In this document: one piece after another, positions 1 to 12,070 of the stretch
Layout of the letters: each line of letters opens with the position of its first letter
Position numbering within the stretch: the stretch's first letter is position 1
Source: Osedax fenrisi
Lineage: Eukaryota > Annelida > Polychaeta > Sabellida > Siboglinidae
Reading direction: 5' to 3'
NCBI GenBank assembly: GCA_964019155.1
Contig: OZ025243.1
Location: 22,642,441 to 22,706,440 of the forward strand
DNA: 64,000 nt
Made by a program: the position numbers and the translations under genes
Notes under the pieces: model-generated
What the model saw: the letters and a program-made list of their open reading frames with translations, nothing else
What the model was told of the DNA's origin: nothing
The model's database searches: none

Positions 1-2153
1 AGTTAATATAATACATTATAATAAGTATGTATATAATATATAATATATATTTTAATTAATAGAATTTTGATTATTTGTATAAATATATTACGTCTATCAT
101 GTAATATTTTCTAAATATAACTCTATATATATTTTCTACATATTGTATATTTCGTATTTTAAGTTAACGTTTTATCAAGAAATAAAAATAATATTTTGAT
201 TACCTTATTTTAGTATTATAATTTTAGTCATCACAATTTTAGTTATTTTCTATTTTTCTAATTTAATTTTTAATTTCAACAAATTAATATTTTATACAAA
301 TATAAGAGCAGTTATCACAAGTTTTAACATTTAAATGTTATGTATATTATAATGATCCACTATTATTCAACATTCAAAATAGTTGATAGTTATTAAACAT
401 AAATGATAATTTAACGAGAGTAACTGGTTGTAATATTTTCATATATATATATATATATATTTGTTAATACATATGAGATATACATATAACACGACTTACT
501 ATAGTATTACCCCTTAGTATAATATACCCCTACTATAGTAGGGTATATATATAGTAATATATGCCTCTATAGAGGTAATATATATATGTGTATTATAATA
601 TTAAGTATTATATACACTATTTAAAAACAAACTATAATTAAAACCACTACAAACAATACATAATGTATGATTCACGATGAGTCACTCATCTCTAATTTAT
701 CACGTGATAAAGTAGGCGACTTTTCATCTGAATAATTATGTTTAATTTATTATATAATTTCGTAAGTTGATAATGAGGAAGTTTAATTAATTAATCAGTT
801 TTCTTGTTTATTCCTACAATGGGATTATGTGATAATAATAAAGATATAACACTCCCTATGCATGCAACGTAATTTAGTAATACCCGATGCCGCTGCTAGC
901 AGTAGTATCGAATCACTGAAATATATTTAGGTTCGGCTCTGTTATCATACAACAATGTTTCCATTGCTCTATTAAATCACATGCTATATAAGTTAGCTTT
1001 TACTCACTACATATATACTTATAGCATTTAAAACATACATATCATATTTTTTGTTATATATTAGTAATGAACACTTAGTTTTAATCATTTAAATACTAAT
1101 TTAAAACATATTATTTAACATTTTAAAAGTGTATAGTTTGATACGAATTTACATTATAAACAATACATAATTCCGAAAAGTAAACCGATATAGGTGGCAC
1201 TGGGGTAGCTTGTATACAAATTCGAATTACACAATTTCGCGTATACTTATAAGTGTTATATCTTTCCTTAGAAAATTACCTTTGATAATAACCTATATAA
1301 ATAATTAATTAATAAATAAATATAATTTTAATAGTATATATATATATATATATATATGTAAAATAACTCATATTAAACAATAATAGAACTAGATAATATT
1401 GAATAATATTCAACTGATACAAATAGTATAGGTATGGGGTATAACCTATAAGTATAGGTATAGCTTCGAAGAGACATTAGAGCCATATATGGTTATAAGT
1501 GAAAACTTCATCTAAGTTCCTAGATGGGATGAAAGGACTCCACCGAATAACAATAACAATAACAATAACCTACTTGTAATACCGAGGTCATCTACTATGT
1601 GAGAATGTCACCATTGACCACTACATCTTACCACAATGATACTGACCACTACATCTACTTAATTCATTTACGAGAGTCACATGTTTAACAATGATAATAA
1701 GGTAACTTGTTTACGTAACCTTCATCACAATAACCATGACAACCAGTATCACGATTAGCAATAATATCACGTGATTACATGATAACAGTGTAAACACACG
1801 TAAACACACACACACGCACACACACGCATACACACACACATCTATATATACGCAATGAAAACACGAAATAATCGATTGAATATTATTATCTATAATTAGC
1901 ACTTTACTACAAACAAGAGATTAGCATTATTATGTAATCTGATCATATACTATATATTAGGAGTGCTTATACACACACGAAAACGTACCCACACACGTAC
2001 ACGCACCCACACCCGCACACCTATGCGTATGTTACGCACGGATAGCTGTGCGAATTCGGTGTGTGCGAGTGAGGGTAATAAGTCACTCCTTAGCATTACC
2101 TATAGGTTCTATCTGTTCTATAGAACCGCACACTGGTTCGCTCTAACTCGCAT

Positions 2154-2187
<34 letters not shown>

Positions 2188-2379
2188 CAATCACATACAC
2201 TTATTAACAGGTGACATAAACATAGTAATTATTTGTTTGTTCGCATCGGTAAACATGCGGATACCGGGTTACGCACGCGAACATAGCAATACGCAATACA
2301 GTTGGTGTGTAAAATTCGTATAAGTATCCACACGGGCCCGAACATCCATGAAACCTTCGTTCGTACTAACGTGAATATG

Positions 2380-2415
<36 letters not shown>

Positions 2416-2954
2416 ACCGTGGTATATTAAAACACACGCACACACACACATACTCACACGTATACACACATGTATATATTCTAAGTTTAAGGTGTAATAT
2501 ATTATGTACAAAAGTTTCACAAATAACAACACTCTTATTACAATAACCCTCTTATTAGGGTGTTTAATACTCTTGTTAGGGTGTTTAATATCACGTATCC
2601 TATTGAGGCACTTTTACTAAGTAATACATATCAGGTTTTTATTTATGTACCCAGAAGTGGGTTAGTTGCAGGCATCGAATTATGAATATTAATTTATACA
2701 TATCTGGGTAAAACTGAATATTTAACCGACATTAATATATAATTTGACTAAAGATGCCGTCTTAAATACTCACAAATAATCTTCAAATGTTAGATATCTC
2801 TCTGTTAGTAAACTATAGCTTACTGCAGATAATATTATAAGATAAAAGCACCAATTCCCACATACTATATATATACTTTAGTGTAATATATTAGATATTA
2901 TATATGATGATTATGTGTAGAATATACTATCGATGAATACGAACCCTCGCATAC

Positions 2955-2957
<3 letters not shown>
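1..2957. other. AT-rich intergenic DNA, no gene seen
   Basis: No coding signal beyond repeat-driven frames. It holds (TA)n runs near 440-460, 1337-1357 and 2385-2411, a degenerate (AATAAC)n run near 1548-1569, and CA/CG-type purine-pyrimidine runs near 1800-1840, 1970-2020, 2153-2190 and 2430-2470. Open frames here are translations of these repeats (Thr-His or Tyr-Ile runs) and are not called as genes. Confidence 0.6.

Positions 2958-3025
<68 letters not shown>
2958..3025. repeat. (CT)n microsatellite
   Basis: A pure CT/GA dinucleotide run of about 68 bp, set in AT-rich sequence with no gene nearby. Confidence 0.95.
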
Positions 3026-3027
<2 letters not shown>

Positions 3028-4140
3028 GTATTATGACTAGAAATACGAAAAATAAGTCAACCTATACATATATTGCTACTTGGATTATTGCTACATATTG
3101 TAATATATAATGAATAGACGTACTTTGCATTTTTTTAGAACGAACCGTTGAAATTACAAAAAGTGCAATGAAATAGTTACATTTCACTGTGTACGAGGTA
3201 GAATATATATTCTTCTTACGATCTCTATTTCTCTAGCTATATATTTCTCATGTCTGTCTATGACACATCAACATCTCACTCTGCCTTACGCTATCGGTAT
3301 AACCTTTTAAACATCTCACATTGTGAGGCTCACAATACTATACATATTTGTATATTATATTTTTACATATTGTATATGTACTTTTATGTAATTCAATTTG
3401 AAATACATTTATTTTAATGTAATCTTAAAAGTATAACTCTTACAAACTTAATAATTAATCGATATTGAGATTGAATTGCTAATATTTTAAACATTCATAT
3501 CACATATTAAATGTCGCATTCTTATCACGATAATGAGATAGTTACGAAGACATATAAATCCTTTGTTCCCTATATGTTTACTATTTCGTAATACGTTGTT
3601 TATACTTTGTTACGAAGAACACATGTTATGTTTATCACTAGCATAACACATTATCACCCGTGACTTCTTGTGGTTATATGATTGTGATCAAACAGAAGTA
3701 ATAACTCTTCCTCCACTACTTGAACGCTTGACACGCTCTCTTACAATTCTCAGAATTAACATTTCAACCACTTGCTTTCGCTACAGTATCATGCTGTATC
3801 AGTATCATGGCGATATAGCTCTGATTATTATTATTAATAATTTATTAACCGAATTCATTCATTCATTCATTACTTTATTACTTTATTCGTTAATTAATTC
3901 ATCCATCACATTTACTTTTGAATCATCGATCATATATTTACATATATATATATATATATACAACCGTTGATAAGTATTATAAGTATTATATATAAAACGG
4001 TATACACTGCATGTACCTAATATATAATGTATATATTGTATATAGTATATGTATACTATATCATCTATATAATTCCGCCCTATATAATGGTTATATTCTT
4101 ACACTTCCAATTGCTGAGGGCGCATAGAGGATTCACTATA

Positions 4141-4180
<40 letters not shown>

Positions 4181-4260
4181 CATACATACATACATACATA
4201 AATTCATAATTATCATTACGCAAGTCTACCCCCTATAGGGCCTAATACCACCGATATCGC
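3026..4260. other. AT-rich intergenic DNA downstream of the GPCR exon
   Basis: No convincing coding sequence on either strand. It includes a (TA)n run near 4146-4175 followed by a (CATA)n run to about 4200. On the minus strand this is the intron after the receptor exon at 4432-4693. I looked for a TM3/DRY-type exon and saw none, so the next receptor exon probably lies beyond position 1. Confidence 0.4.
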
Positions 4261-4261
4261 C

Positions 4262-4455
4262 CCCACCCCGATATACCCACACCCCACCCCCACTAACCGT
4301 ACAGTTCGATAACCATGGCTAACACACCCCCACCCCGATATACCCCACCCCCCACTAACCGTACAGTTCGACAACCATGGCTAACACATCCCACCACCCC
4401 GATATACCCCCACCCCACCACCCCCACTAACCGTAAAGTTCGACAACCATGGCTA
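4262..4455 (-). repeat. Minisatellite carrying copied exon end plus splice donor
   Basis: Read on the minus strand, the end of the receptor exon (AGCCATGGTTGTCGAACT, TACG) followed by donor GTTAGTGG and a GT-rich intron tail containing TATATCGGGGTGG occurs three times. The donor-side edges are at about 4427, 4355 and 4293, so the units are about 72 and 62 bp. The innermost copy (4427-4455) belongs to the real exon. The two intronic copies keep both the exon-end sequence and the donor. Confidence 0.85.
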
Positions 4456-4693
4456 ACGGCATCACCAGCACGCTGACGAACAGATCCGCGAACGCCAGCG
4501 ACATCAGGAAATAGTTGGTCATGTTCTGTAGCCGTTTCTCCCAGCACACCGCCAAGCACACCAGCACGTTACCCAGGACGCTGGCTATTATCACTACCGT
4601 CAAGGTCAACGCCGACCAGTTAAGCCCCTGGTGGTGACCTCTAACGGTGGACGAGGACGCTTCCGTAGCCCACTCGGTGAGGTTACGCAACAT
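4432..4693 (-). CDS. First coding exon of a 5-HT2-like biogenic amine GPCR
   Basis: The exon encodes about 87 residues of a class A GPCR. The N-terminus is short with two N-glycosylation sequons (NLT at residue 4, NWS at about 25). TM1 contains the invariant GN (SVLGNVLVCLAV). An intracellular loop EKRLQNMTNYF leads into TM2 (LMSLAFADLFVSVLVMP) with the conserved Asp of LAxAD. EKRLQNMTNYFLMSLA is typical of 5-HT2 receptors; D2-like receptors are next closest. The ATG at 4693 is preceded in frame by a TAA. The exon ends at a GTTAGTGG donor after VELYG, close to where 5-HT2-type genes have an intron. TM3-TM7 were not found, so the gene is partial here. Known role of the family: plasma-membrane monoamine receptor coupling to G proteins. 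Confidence 0.82.
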
Positions 4694-4984
4694 CTTACTA
4701 CGTAATAGGTTACGCGATACCTCGGTTTACCGCAAGTACAGTAGTCGGGTTTCAGTGTAAGGTGGCGGGGTCAGAGTTCGTTATTGTATTATAACTCGTT
4801 TATTCCGATTGTACACGAGATATATCTCGTATAAACTATAGTTTATCAGTACTATACATATATGTTTATATATACATACGTAAACATATACACGTGTATA
4901 TATACGTATATTTAATCCCTTTATTCGATTGTTTAGTAACGGTGTAAAATTCCTAATACTTATTAAATTATTAAGTCGCGCGCG

Positions 4985-5047
4985 TCGATAAAGGGTGGGC
5001 GTTACTAAATAAATAATGGGCGTGTAAGAATACAAACTGGGCGTGTT
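4985..5047 (-). promoter_or_regulatory. Triple CGCCCA box cluster upstream of the GPCR exon
   Basis: Three GGGCGT motifs (CGCCCA/ACGCCC on the minus strand) sit at about 4996, 5019 and 5040, some 300-350 bp upstream of the receptor ATG. CACGCCCA matches SP/KLF-type zinc-finger sites. A similar three-motif cluster lies upstream of the TMTC-like gene at 37549-37590. Promoter function is inferred; no TATA box can be told apart in such AT-rich DNA. Confidence 0.3.
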
Positions 5048-5216
5048 AAACTGTTTAGAGCATCTATCTATTGATGATAACACGATAAGATGTAGCCACC
5101 ATAATACACATACACGCATACATGCACACGCATACACACATATACACAAACAAACACATATATATATATATATATATTACATACACATATACATACATAT
5201 ATACATACACATACGG

Positions 5217-5279
<63 letters not shown>

Positions 5280-5632
5280 TCCATCGATATAAAGATACCT
5301 TCTTTACATCGATGATATTATCATATGTACATGTATAAATATGTATTTATATAAATGCGTATAACCACTATATAATATATTAATTACTTATGCAATACGT
5401 TATGTGTAGTCTATCTGATAAGTGATAATTATGTAGGTACCCTATACGATATGTCCTATAGAAACTGCATGCCCTATCAGTGGTATCAAGGGTGCGTATG
5501 GTGTCTAGGCCATCCTCGACATATAAGCAAAATATAAGTGGTATACTTATTGATAACTATTGTTATTTATTAAGATAACATCTTATTTAGTTGTCCTTAT
5601 ATATAAAGGAGGGCCTAGTTAGCATACACATG

Positions 5633-5682
<50 letters not shown>

Positions 5683-5890
5683 CTCTAGTTCTCTTTGAAC
5701 AATCCAATATGACGTTATTAGATATACTACGATACGAAAAACAGTATACATACATAAACATTTAGTTATTTTTATTTTGTTATTATTTTTTTTTATTATC
5801 AATTATATCAATGCATGTTTATAGATAACAAAAATACCCCCTCAATTAAACCCTAGTCTGCGCCCGTCTATAACGTATATGGTATGGCAT

Positions 5891-5925
<35 letters not shown>

Positions 5926-6067
5926 CATATTTGTATTTCACCTCGTTACTGGTGATATGATATATTGAATCGAGGTTACGTTATACCTGGTGTACTTATA
6001 AGTATAACCTTAGTTGTATACATATATTCGTATGTATAATCTTATTAAGTCATAGAGGGTATATATA

Positions 6068-6110
<43 letters not shown>

Positions 6111-6116
6111 TGTTGT
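5048..6116. other. AT-rich DNA with long (TA)n microsatellites
   Basis: Dominated by (CA)n/(TA)n around 5105-5280 and (TA)n at about 5636-5680, 5896-5925 and 6065-6109. No gene seen. Confidence 0.6.
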
Positions 6117-6250
6117 CATTCGGACCCGGACTTCGGACCTTGTTTCGGACAGTAGCACATTGATACCGGACTGATAAAGTATCACTTATGACATATCGGA
6201 CTCGGATCGCACTTTAAATATTAAACTCGGACTATTTCGGACCTTAATTA
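6117..6250. repeat. Cluster of reiterated CGGAC motifs
   Basis: About nine CGGAC/TCGGAC words in 135 bp, joined by short AT spacers. The style resembles the reiterated CGGAC words in the MITEs at 39257 and 52222 and in the element at 36425, but no terminal inverted repeats were found here. Probably a degenerate non-autonomous element. Confidence 0.3.
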
Positions 6251-6334
6251 ATATACTTGGGCTATTTAAGATGTATATACATATGTTATTGGATATTGTG
6301 CTGATATTTTACAGTAGTTTCCAATATCGTAGGA

Positions 6335-7567
6335 ACATTTATTTGATTGCCAGAGAAGTAAATCGCTTATTAGTTCATGTTTACTTCACCAGCAGTGTCC
6401 CGATAATCTCAATCTTTGTTCTTGTATATCTCGTAATTTTGGGGAATATATCGTATAGCTCTTTATTTGTCATATGTTCTTACCCTCCACGATTTATTCA
6501 ACGCAGCTCTGAGCATGCGAGTATATGATCCGTTCACTTTTTCTATAGGTTCGATGTTAGTGTCCATGTAATAGAGTCGTATAGAAATATGGATTATATC
6601 GCTGAACTGAAAAAGTTTCTTTTGAGATTATCTGACATTTTGGATTTCCAGATATTGTTCGTACTGTTCAGTGCTGATCAGGCTTGGGCTATTCTGATTT
6701 TTATTTCATTCTCTGTTAATCCAATATAGCCGCCGAGGTATTCGAAATTATTAACCTGTTTTATACTTTGGCCATTTCTGCTCATCATGTTGACATCGCT
6801 ATTCAGAGTAAAGATCATATATTCAATCTTATCAGTATTCACTTTGATCTACATCATATAGAATCTATATCATCTGCTATGTTCTCAATTTGGTGTAGCA
6901 ATGTTTTCGCATCTTTCAATATATTAGGTGTAACAGCTATATAATCGGCATTGTCAGTGTCTGTTATGTGTATCAGGATATATCCGCTATAGCGTCTACT
7001 TATTTTTGGAGTCAGTGTGAAACATAGTTCGGTATTATAGTCTAAACTATTTTTAAGAATATAATCAGGCATACAATACACAAGAAAGGAGATAGTGTAT
7101 CTTGAAGGACTCCAGTGCACTGGTTCTCAAAGACAAAATGGATCTCAAAAGACAATGGTGATCTCAAAGGAAGGAGTGTCCCCATCGCGAGATCTGACCA
7201 TAGATCGAGTGTTTATGTACAGCATCATTATCGCATTGATTATCTCTTTTGGTATACCATATTTGCTTATAATGATCTTCCTTTTTTCACGTTTTATTTA
7301 GTCGAATGCTTTTGAGAACTCTATGAATAGAAGTGTTATTGGCAAATGTTTATCTTGTACTTCTTCTAGTATTAGCCGAATCTTCAGGATTTGTCCTGAT
7401 GTCGATATGTTTATTCTAAAATCATTTTTATTTTGTCTTATTCGGTTTAGTATCATCAGGTTGAATATGTTAACTACGATCGATGTGAGTGTTATTCCCC
7501 TATAGTTCTTAGTGATGGACAAGTTTCCCTTTTTAGGGAAAGGAAGAATATACCATTCTCTCCATCT
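6335..7567 (-). pseudogene. Degenerate RTE-X/Proto2-like LINE, RT to 3' domain
   Basis: Read on the minus strand from 7567 down, broken frames give the start of a reverse transcriptase (SITKNYRGITLTS, then FSKAFD), a catalytic box decayed from YADD to NADY (DNADYIAVT), then VNNFEYLGGYI, a decayed LLYGSETW (FLYDSITW), RMLRAALNKSW and the C-terminal motif decayed from LRLSGHC. The order RT, LLYGSETW, GHC..R..L..DLL.W matches the RTE-X/Proto2 type of non-LTR retrotransposon. Stops and frameshifts throughout show it is dead. The 5' part is missing. Confidence 0.7.
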
Positions 7568-7755
7568 TTCTATGATTTATTGAGAATATACTATTATATA
7601 TATAATCTATATATATATATATTTATATATTGAATACAATAGAAATAGCGGATACAAATATACCTCTAAATAAGTATTAGTATATACAAACTATATATAA
7701 ATGTTATGGCCCTCAATACAATATAACTAGTAACATTTTTGATCTTGTTTTTATT

Positions 7756-7893
7756 AATAATTAAGTTCTCAATAAATACAATAGAAACACTAATATTACT
7801 TATCTGCGTCATGCTATTTCTTAGCCATGTCTTTAATCTTCTTAACACTCTTAAATACCTTTCAGCGTCACACGAACTTGCAGGTGATACCAT
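7756..7893 (-). pseudogene. hAT transposase C-terminal dimerisation domain remnant
   Basis: The minus-strand frame begins VSPASSCDAERYLRVLRRLK, then TWLRNSMTQ. This is the signature of the hAT family dimerisation domain, normally (P)xSSxxxERxFSxLRRLKTxLRNSM. Only about 45 residues are recognisable. No zinc finger, DDE core or 8-bp target duplication was seen. It lies between an RTE-X relic and the outer edge of inverted repeat P1. Confidence 0.75.
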
Positions 7894-7924
7894 AAGTAAT
7901 TTTAATAAGGTTTAAATTTCTGTA

Positions 7925-10255
7925 TGGAGAGGTCTGGGATAGTAGATTTGAAATGACTATATGAATTACATACTGAATGAATCGTGATAAATTACAATAA
8001 CAAATATAATATATACCTTATATTAGCCGTGGTCCGGGATAACAAGTCCGTATTATCTATCGGAATATTCTAGAACTTAGGTTCAAATTAGCTACTGATG
8101 ATATAAATATAAAAAAAGAAGAATATAAGATAATAACAATAAGGCTGACATCGAACGTAACAATGATTGGAACATGGAATGTTAGTACCCTTGCAAGATG
8201 TATTAAACTGGAAAAACTCAGATGAGAACTGGAACACTACAAATTGGACGTAATAGAATTTTAATGGGGTGCAATAGAATGGGTGAAGTAGTCACTTATC
8301 ATGGCCATATATTTGTGTATAACTGACAAAATAAACCAAAACGTAACGATGTTTGCTTCTTAGTAATAAAATAGCTCACGGAATCTATATTATATTTTAA
8401 AAATAGTACAGACAGAATCATAAGTATAGATCGATAATATAGCTGTACAACCCAATACAACCTAACCATTATGTGTTCCTGCACCTGAATATCCCGATGA
8501 AGAAATAAAAGAATTCTACGAACTTATCGAATAAACTATATCAACTTCCTACAAAAAATATGTTATATTAATACTTTCTGACTGGAATTCTAAAGCGGGT
8601 GATGATGCTTATCCGATATGGTTAAATGTTATAGGATTTTTTATCTTGGTATCACAAACTATCCAAGAGACCACTTTTTGAGTTTGCCGAAAACCAGTTA
8701 TTTACAAACCAATTATTACCAACACACTTTACAACCTTAAACATTCACGAAGAACTACCTATCATGACACAAATGGAATAATACATAACCATGTATATTC
8801 TAACACCACACAGATTAAAAGCATGCATAATTAACACCAGTACTAGAATATACCTGGAGCTGTTATCAATAGTGACAATTATTTAGTTCTTTGCAATATC
8901 AAAATGAAACTATTTATTAACAAATCAAAAAGTACATATATAAGAATACGCTACGATTTAGAAAAAAATAAGCAACCCGTTGCCAACAAAATGTAGAGAA
9001 AAACTAAAAACTGAAAGATTGCAAATTAATAAGTATAAAACTGATATAAATAACTTTCTCTCAAACTTTGAGCTCGAAAAATCTATATGTATAACGGATA
9101 AAACACTTATTAGTAAATACCGTAATAAGAAACAAATCTGGATAACTTATAACATATAACTTTGAAATTCGAGAGTAATCTTGAACTAAAAGATGAATAT
9201 AGAGAAATAAATATCTTAATGCGCAAATTGATGAAAAACGCAATAGAAGACAGAATACAAGAGCAATGCATTTCTATAAATGAAGATATGGTAAGAGGTA
9301 GAAACGACAAGAGTACATACTAAAATGTAAACACGCTGCCCATGCATATAAAGAAAAAAACTATTGATACTAGTATATCGATGGTAACATACGTATTACT
9401 GATAACGAATTATTACATCGACAGAATACTTTAATGCACTGTATAACTATATCTCTACATAAAATAATAATTTAATTAACCGAAATTAGAATACTGATAT
9501 CGATGCTACACTGCCAATTTTAGAACCGAAAGTTGAAAATACTATAAAGATGATAAATGAAAGTAAATAATCAATTCAAGACAACATTTCAAGTGAATAT
9601 ATAAAGTATTGAGGATAAAGCACAACCGGTTGCAAATTAAACAAGCAAGCAAGCAGAACAAATACTATCGGAAGAATTAGCTTTATTAAGATAATCAAGA
9701 AATTCTTTTGAACAAATACTCAACTGCAGAATTATAATGGAATGTGGCACAAAGTTTTATAGATTTGCATGGACAACTTTGGTAGAAAATTTAATATAAA
9801 CTTATCGAAATAATGAAATCATGTTATGCTAATTCAAACAGTTATGCATGAACGCATCATATCGCATGTTAGATTCAATATTTTTCTGAAACAAATCATG
9901 CAAGAAACTCTTGGCGACATGATAATAAGCAACCTTAAATTTGCAGACGACATAGATCTTATTTCATGACACAAAGCTATATTTCAAGAACTCACCAATA
10001 TAATTTTCGTAGTCTGGAGAGAATACGGGATGAAAGTAATCAAATAAACAAGTTTGGTAGGAACTTTGATATAAATTATCGAAATAATGAAATCATTTTA
10101 TGCTAACGTAAACAGTTATTTATGATTGCATCATATCCATGTCATAGTTGGAGTTTAATATGGATACCTACTATCACCTGTTATTTTTAATTTATATAAT
10201 GACATATTCAATTCACGAAATCTATTTATAATATTTGATATCACTTATATATCTA
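7925..10255 (+). mobile_element. Degenerate RTE-clade LINE (left arm of P1)
   Basis: Broken frames on the plus strand. Near 8160 the endonuclease starts (MIGTWNVSTLARCIKLEKL, the TWNVRTL motif of RTE). Near 8570-8700 follows LSDWN-like sequence, and near 9940 the RT box NLKFADDIDL. The better-kept partner copy is at 17655-19745 on the minus strand. The LINE is cut off near 10140 within the RT and replaced by about 60 bp matching the 5' end of the small-ORF unit in inverted orientation. Many stops; not active. Confidence 0.7.
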
Positions 10256-10257
10256 GA

Positions 10258-10310
10258 ACCGTCGATCCCTTAGGATTATATGCCCGTAAATCCTAAGAGA
10301 TCGACGGTCA
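10258..10310. repeat. Perfect-stem hairpin, copy 1
   Basis: CCGTCGATC..CTTAGGATT and AATCCTAAG..GATCGACGG form a long inverted repeat around TATGCCCGTA. A related hairpin with the same loop words lies at 17575-17645. In both arms of P1 it sits between the 5' end of the small-ORF unit and a short inverted copy of that end. Confidence 0.8.
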
Positions 10311-10325
10311 CACATATATATATAT

Positions 10326-11620
10326 ATTACTTACTTACTTACTTATGTCGAACTCCCGTTCGACCCTTCTTTACAATTTTCTTCCAATCATCACGAATCA
10401 TCATAACATTACGTATTTCATTCACATCATCTAGTCCAGTATCCTTTTTTAAATTATCAATGTACGTCACAGCTTTTCTTCCTCTGTTGCTTTTTCCAGA
10501 CGTTGGTTGCCATAAAATCAGATCATGAGCTACTTCATCGTCGTGACGGATGCAGTGACCTGCTATTCGCAGACGACGAGTAGTTATAACATCGGTAATT
10601 TTTGGTAGTTCTTTATAGAGTTCAACATTTGTTATATGGTCTCTCCATGATACATTCAGAATCATTCTTAATAACCTTGTATAGCATCCATTTATTCTCC
10701 GTTCAAGTGATTTGTCGATCGTCCAAGTCTCACTGCCATATAGTAGGATACTTTCAATAGTGGCTTGAAAAGTCCTAATCTTTAGTTTTCTTTTTAACTT
10801 GGAATTCCAGAGTTTTTTCAACTTGTGACATGCCTGCCAAGCTAGTGCCTTTCGGATCTCAAAGTCTTTTGATGAGCTACTCATCAATGCATCCAAGTAT
10901 TTAAAGTTATTTACTACTTTAATATCTTCATTTAGTAATGAGTGGATATTTATTGGTTTACTTTGAGAAAAAAGCCATTATTTCAGTTTTTCTTGAGTTT
11001 ATTTTTAAACCTAATTTTAAAGCTTGGGTTTCTACATTTGATAGTAATTCTTGAGCCTGCTCAATATCTTGTGATATTAAAGCAATATCATCTGCATAGC
11101 TTAGATCTGTAATCACTTTTGCTGGTACCCTACGACCCTGTTTCCTAGTTAGTTCAAAACCAAGATCTAACTGTTTTCCTTTCACAGCCATTCGTATTGC
11201 ATAGTCAAGCACTATTATAAACAGAAATGGGGCCAACGTATCGCCTTGTAGAACTCCAGTAGTTATATTAAACGATTTGGTTTCTCCATCAGGTGTTAGT
11301 ACTTTCGCTTTGGTTCCTTTGTATAATGTCTCTATTGCTTCTACGATAATAGTGGGAATTCCGTAAGCCAAGAGTATTTTGAACATATTATTTCTATTTA
11401 TAGTATCGAAAGCTTTCTTAAAGTCAACAAAAGTAATGATTGCTTTTAGATTATTTTCTTTGATACCCTCTATTAATCTTCGCAGTGCCAGTATATGGGT
11501 AGTAGTTGATCTTCTGGGACGGAAACCATTTTGGTTATGCCGGAGAAGGGGATCTATAATTGGCTGAATTCTATTAAGTATCATCTTATTAGTTATATTT
11601 AGAGCAATAACAGATATATA
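10326..11620 (-). mobile_element. 5'-truncated RTE-X/Proto2-like LINE, nearly intact RT and C-terminus
   Basis: The minus strand encodes reverse transcriptase from ITNKMILNRIQP through NGFRPRRSTTTHI, VDFKKAFDT, GVLQGDTLAPFLF and the catalytic LSYADDIALIS, to KLGLKINSRKTEIMAFFS (frame ending at 10958). A one-base shift in the T-run near 10968-10980 moves the frame to SKPINIHSLLNEDIKVVNNF, then LLYGSETWTID, RMILNVSWRDH and LRIAGHCIRHDD, ending at 10339. The 3' tail is a (TAAG)n run at 10326-10345. The frameshift is the only lesion seen over about 410 codons, so the copy is young. It occurs only in the left arm of P1, so it inserted after P1 formed. Confidence 0.85.
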
Positions 11621-12070
11621 TATATAAGTGACATCAGATATTATAAATACATTTCGTGATTTGAATATTTTATTATATAAATTAAATACTTGTAGTTCAG
11701 TAAATGTACTTTATTAGAAGCCATATTGGTATTCAGTTACTATTCCATTATAGCGTAATTACCAAGTTAGTGGCTACGAAAGTATCTTATCATATAACAT
11801 TAGTGAGATAGGCATAATACTGATGATTTAGTGGCAAGAAAAGAATAACCAGTGTTTAATATAGACACAATAGGAATGGATTATTTCTAATCCCAATCAC
11901 TACAAGAAGCCTGTGTATAGTGTGATTAGTATATTTTATTCATTTTAAATTTAATAATAATAAATGGATAACATTGTTATTCCGAAATAAAATCACAAAT
12001 ATTGTTATGAATTGTTATCAATTTAAGTTATTATTTAATTCCACTTCGTTAGTTTCACATAACTATTAAC

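Noticed and set aside
660..720. Hammerhead-like or tRNA-like structures
   Set aside because: Short inverted repeats (GATGAGTCACTCATC) occur, but the conserved core sequences of a hammerhead or tRNA A/B boxes do not.
2269..2417. Possible further exon of the 5-HT2-like receptor
   Set aside because: GC content is higher than the surroundings, but no TM3, DRY or TM4 pattern is present on the minus strand.
1963..2532. ORFs rich in Thr-His or Tyr-Ile
   Set aside because: They follow CA, CG and TA dinucleotide runs. No family motif and no codon signal.
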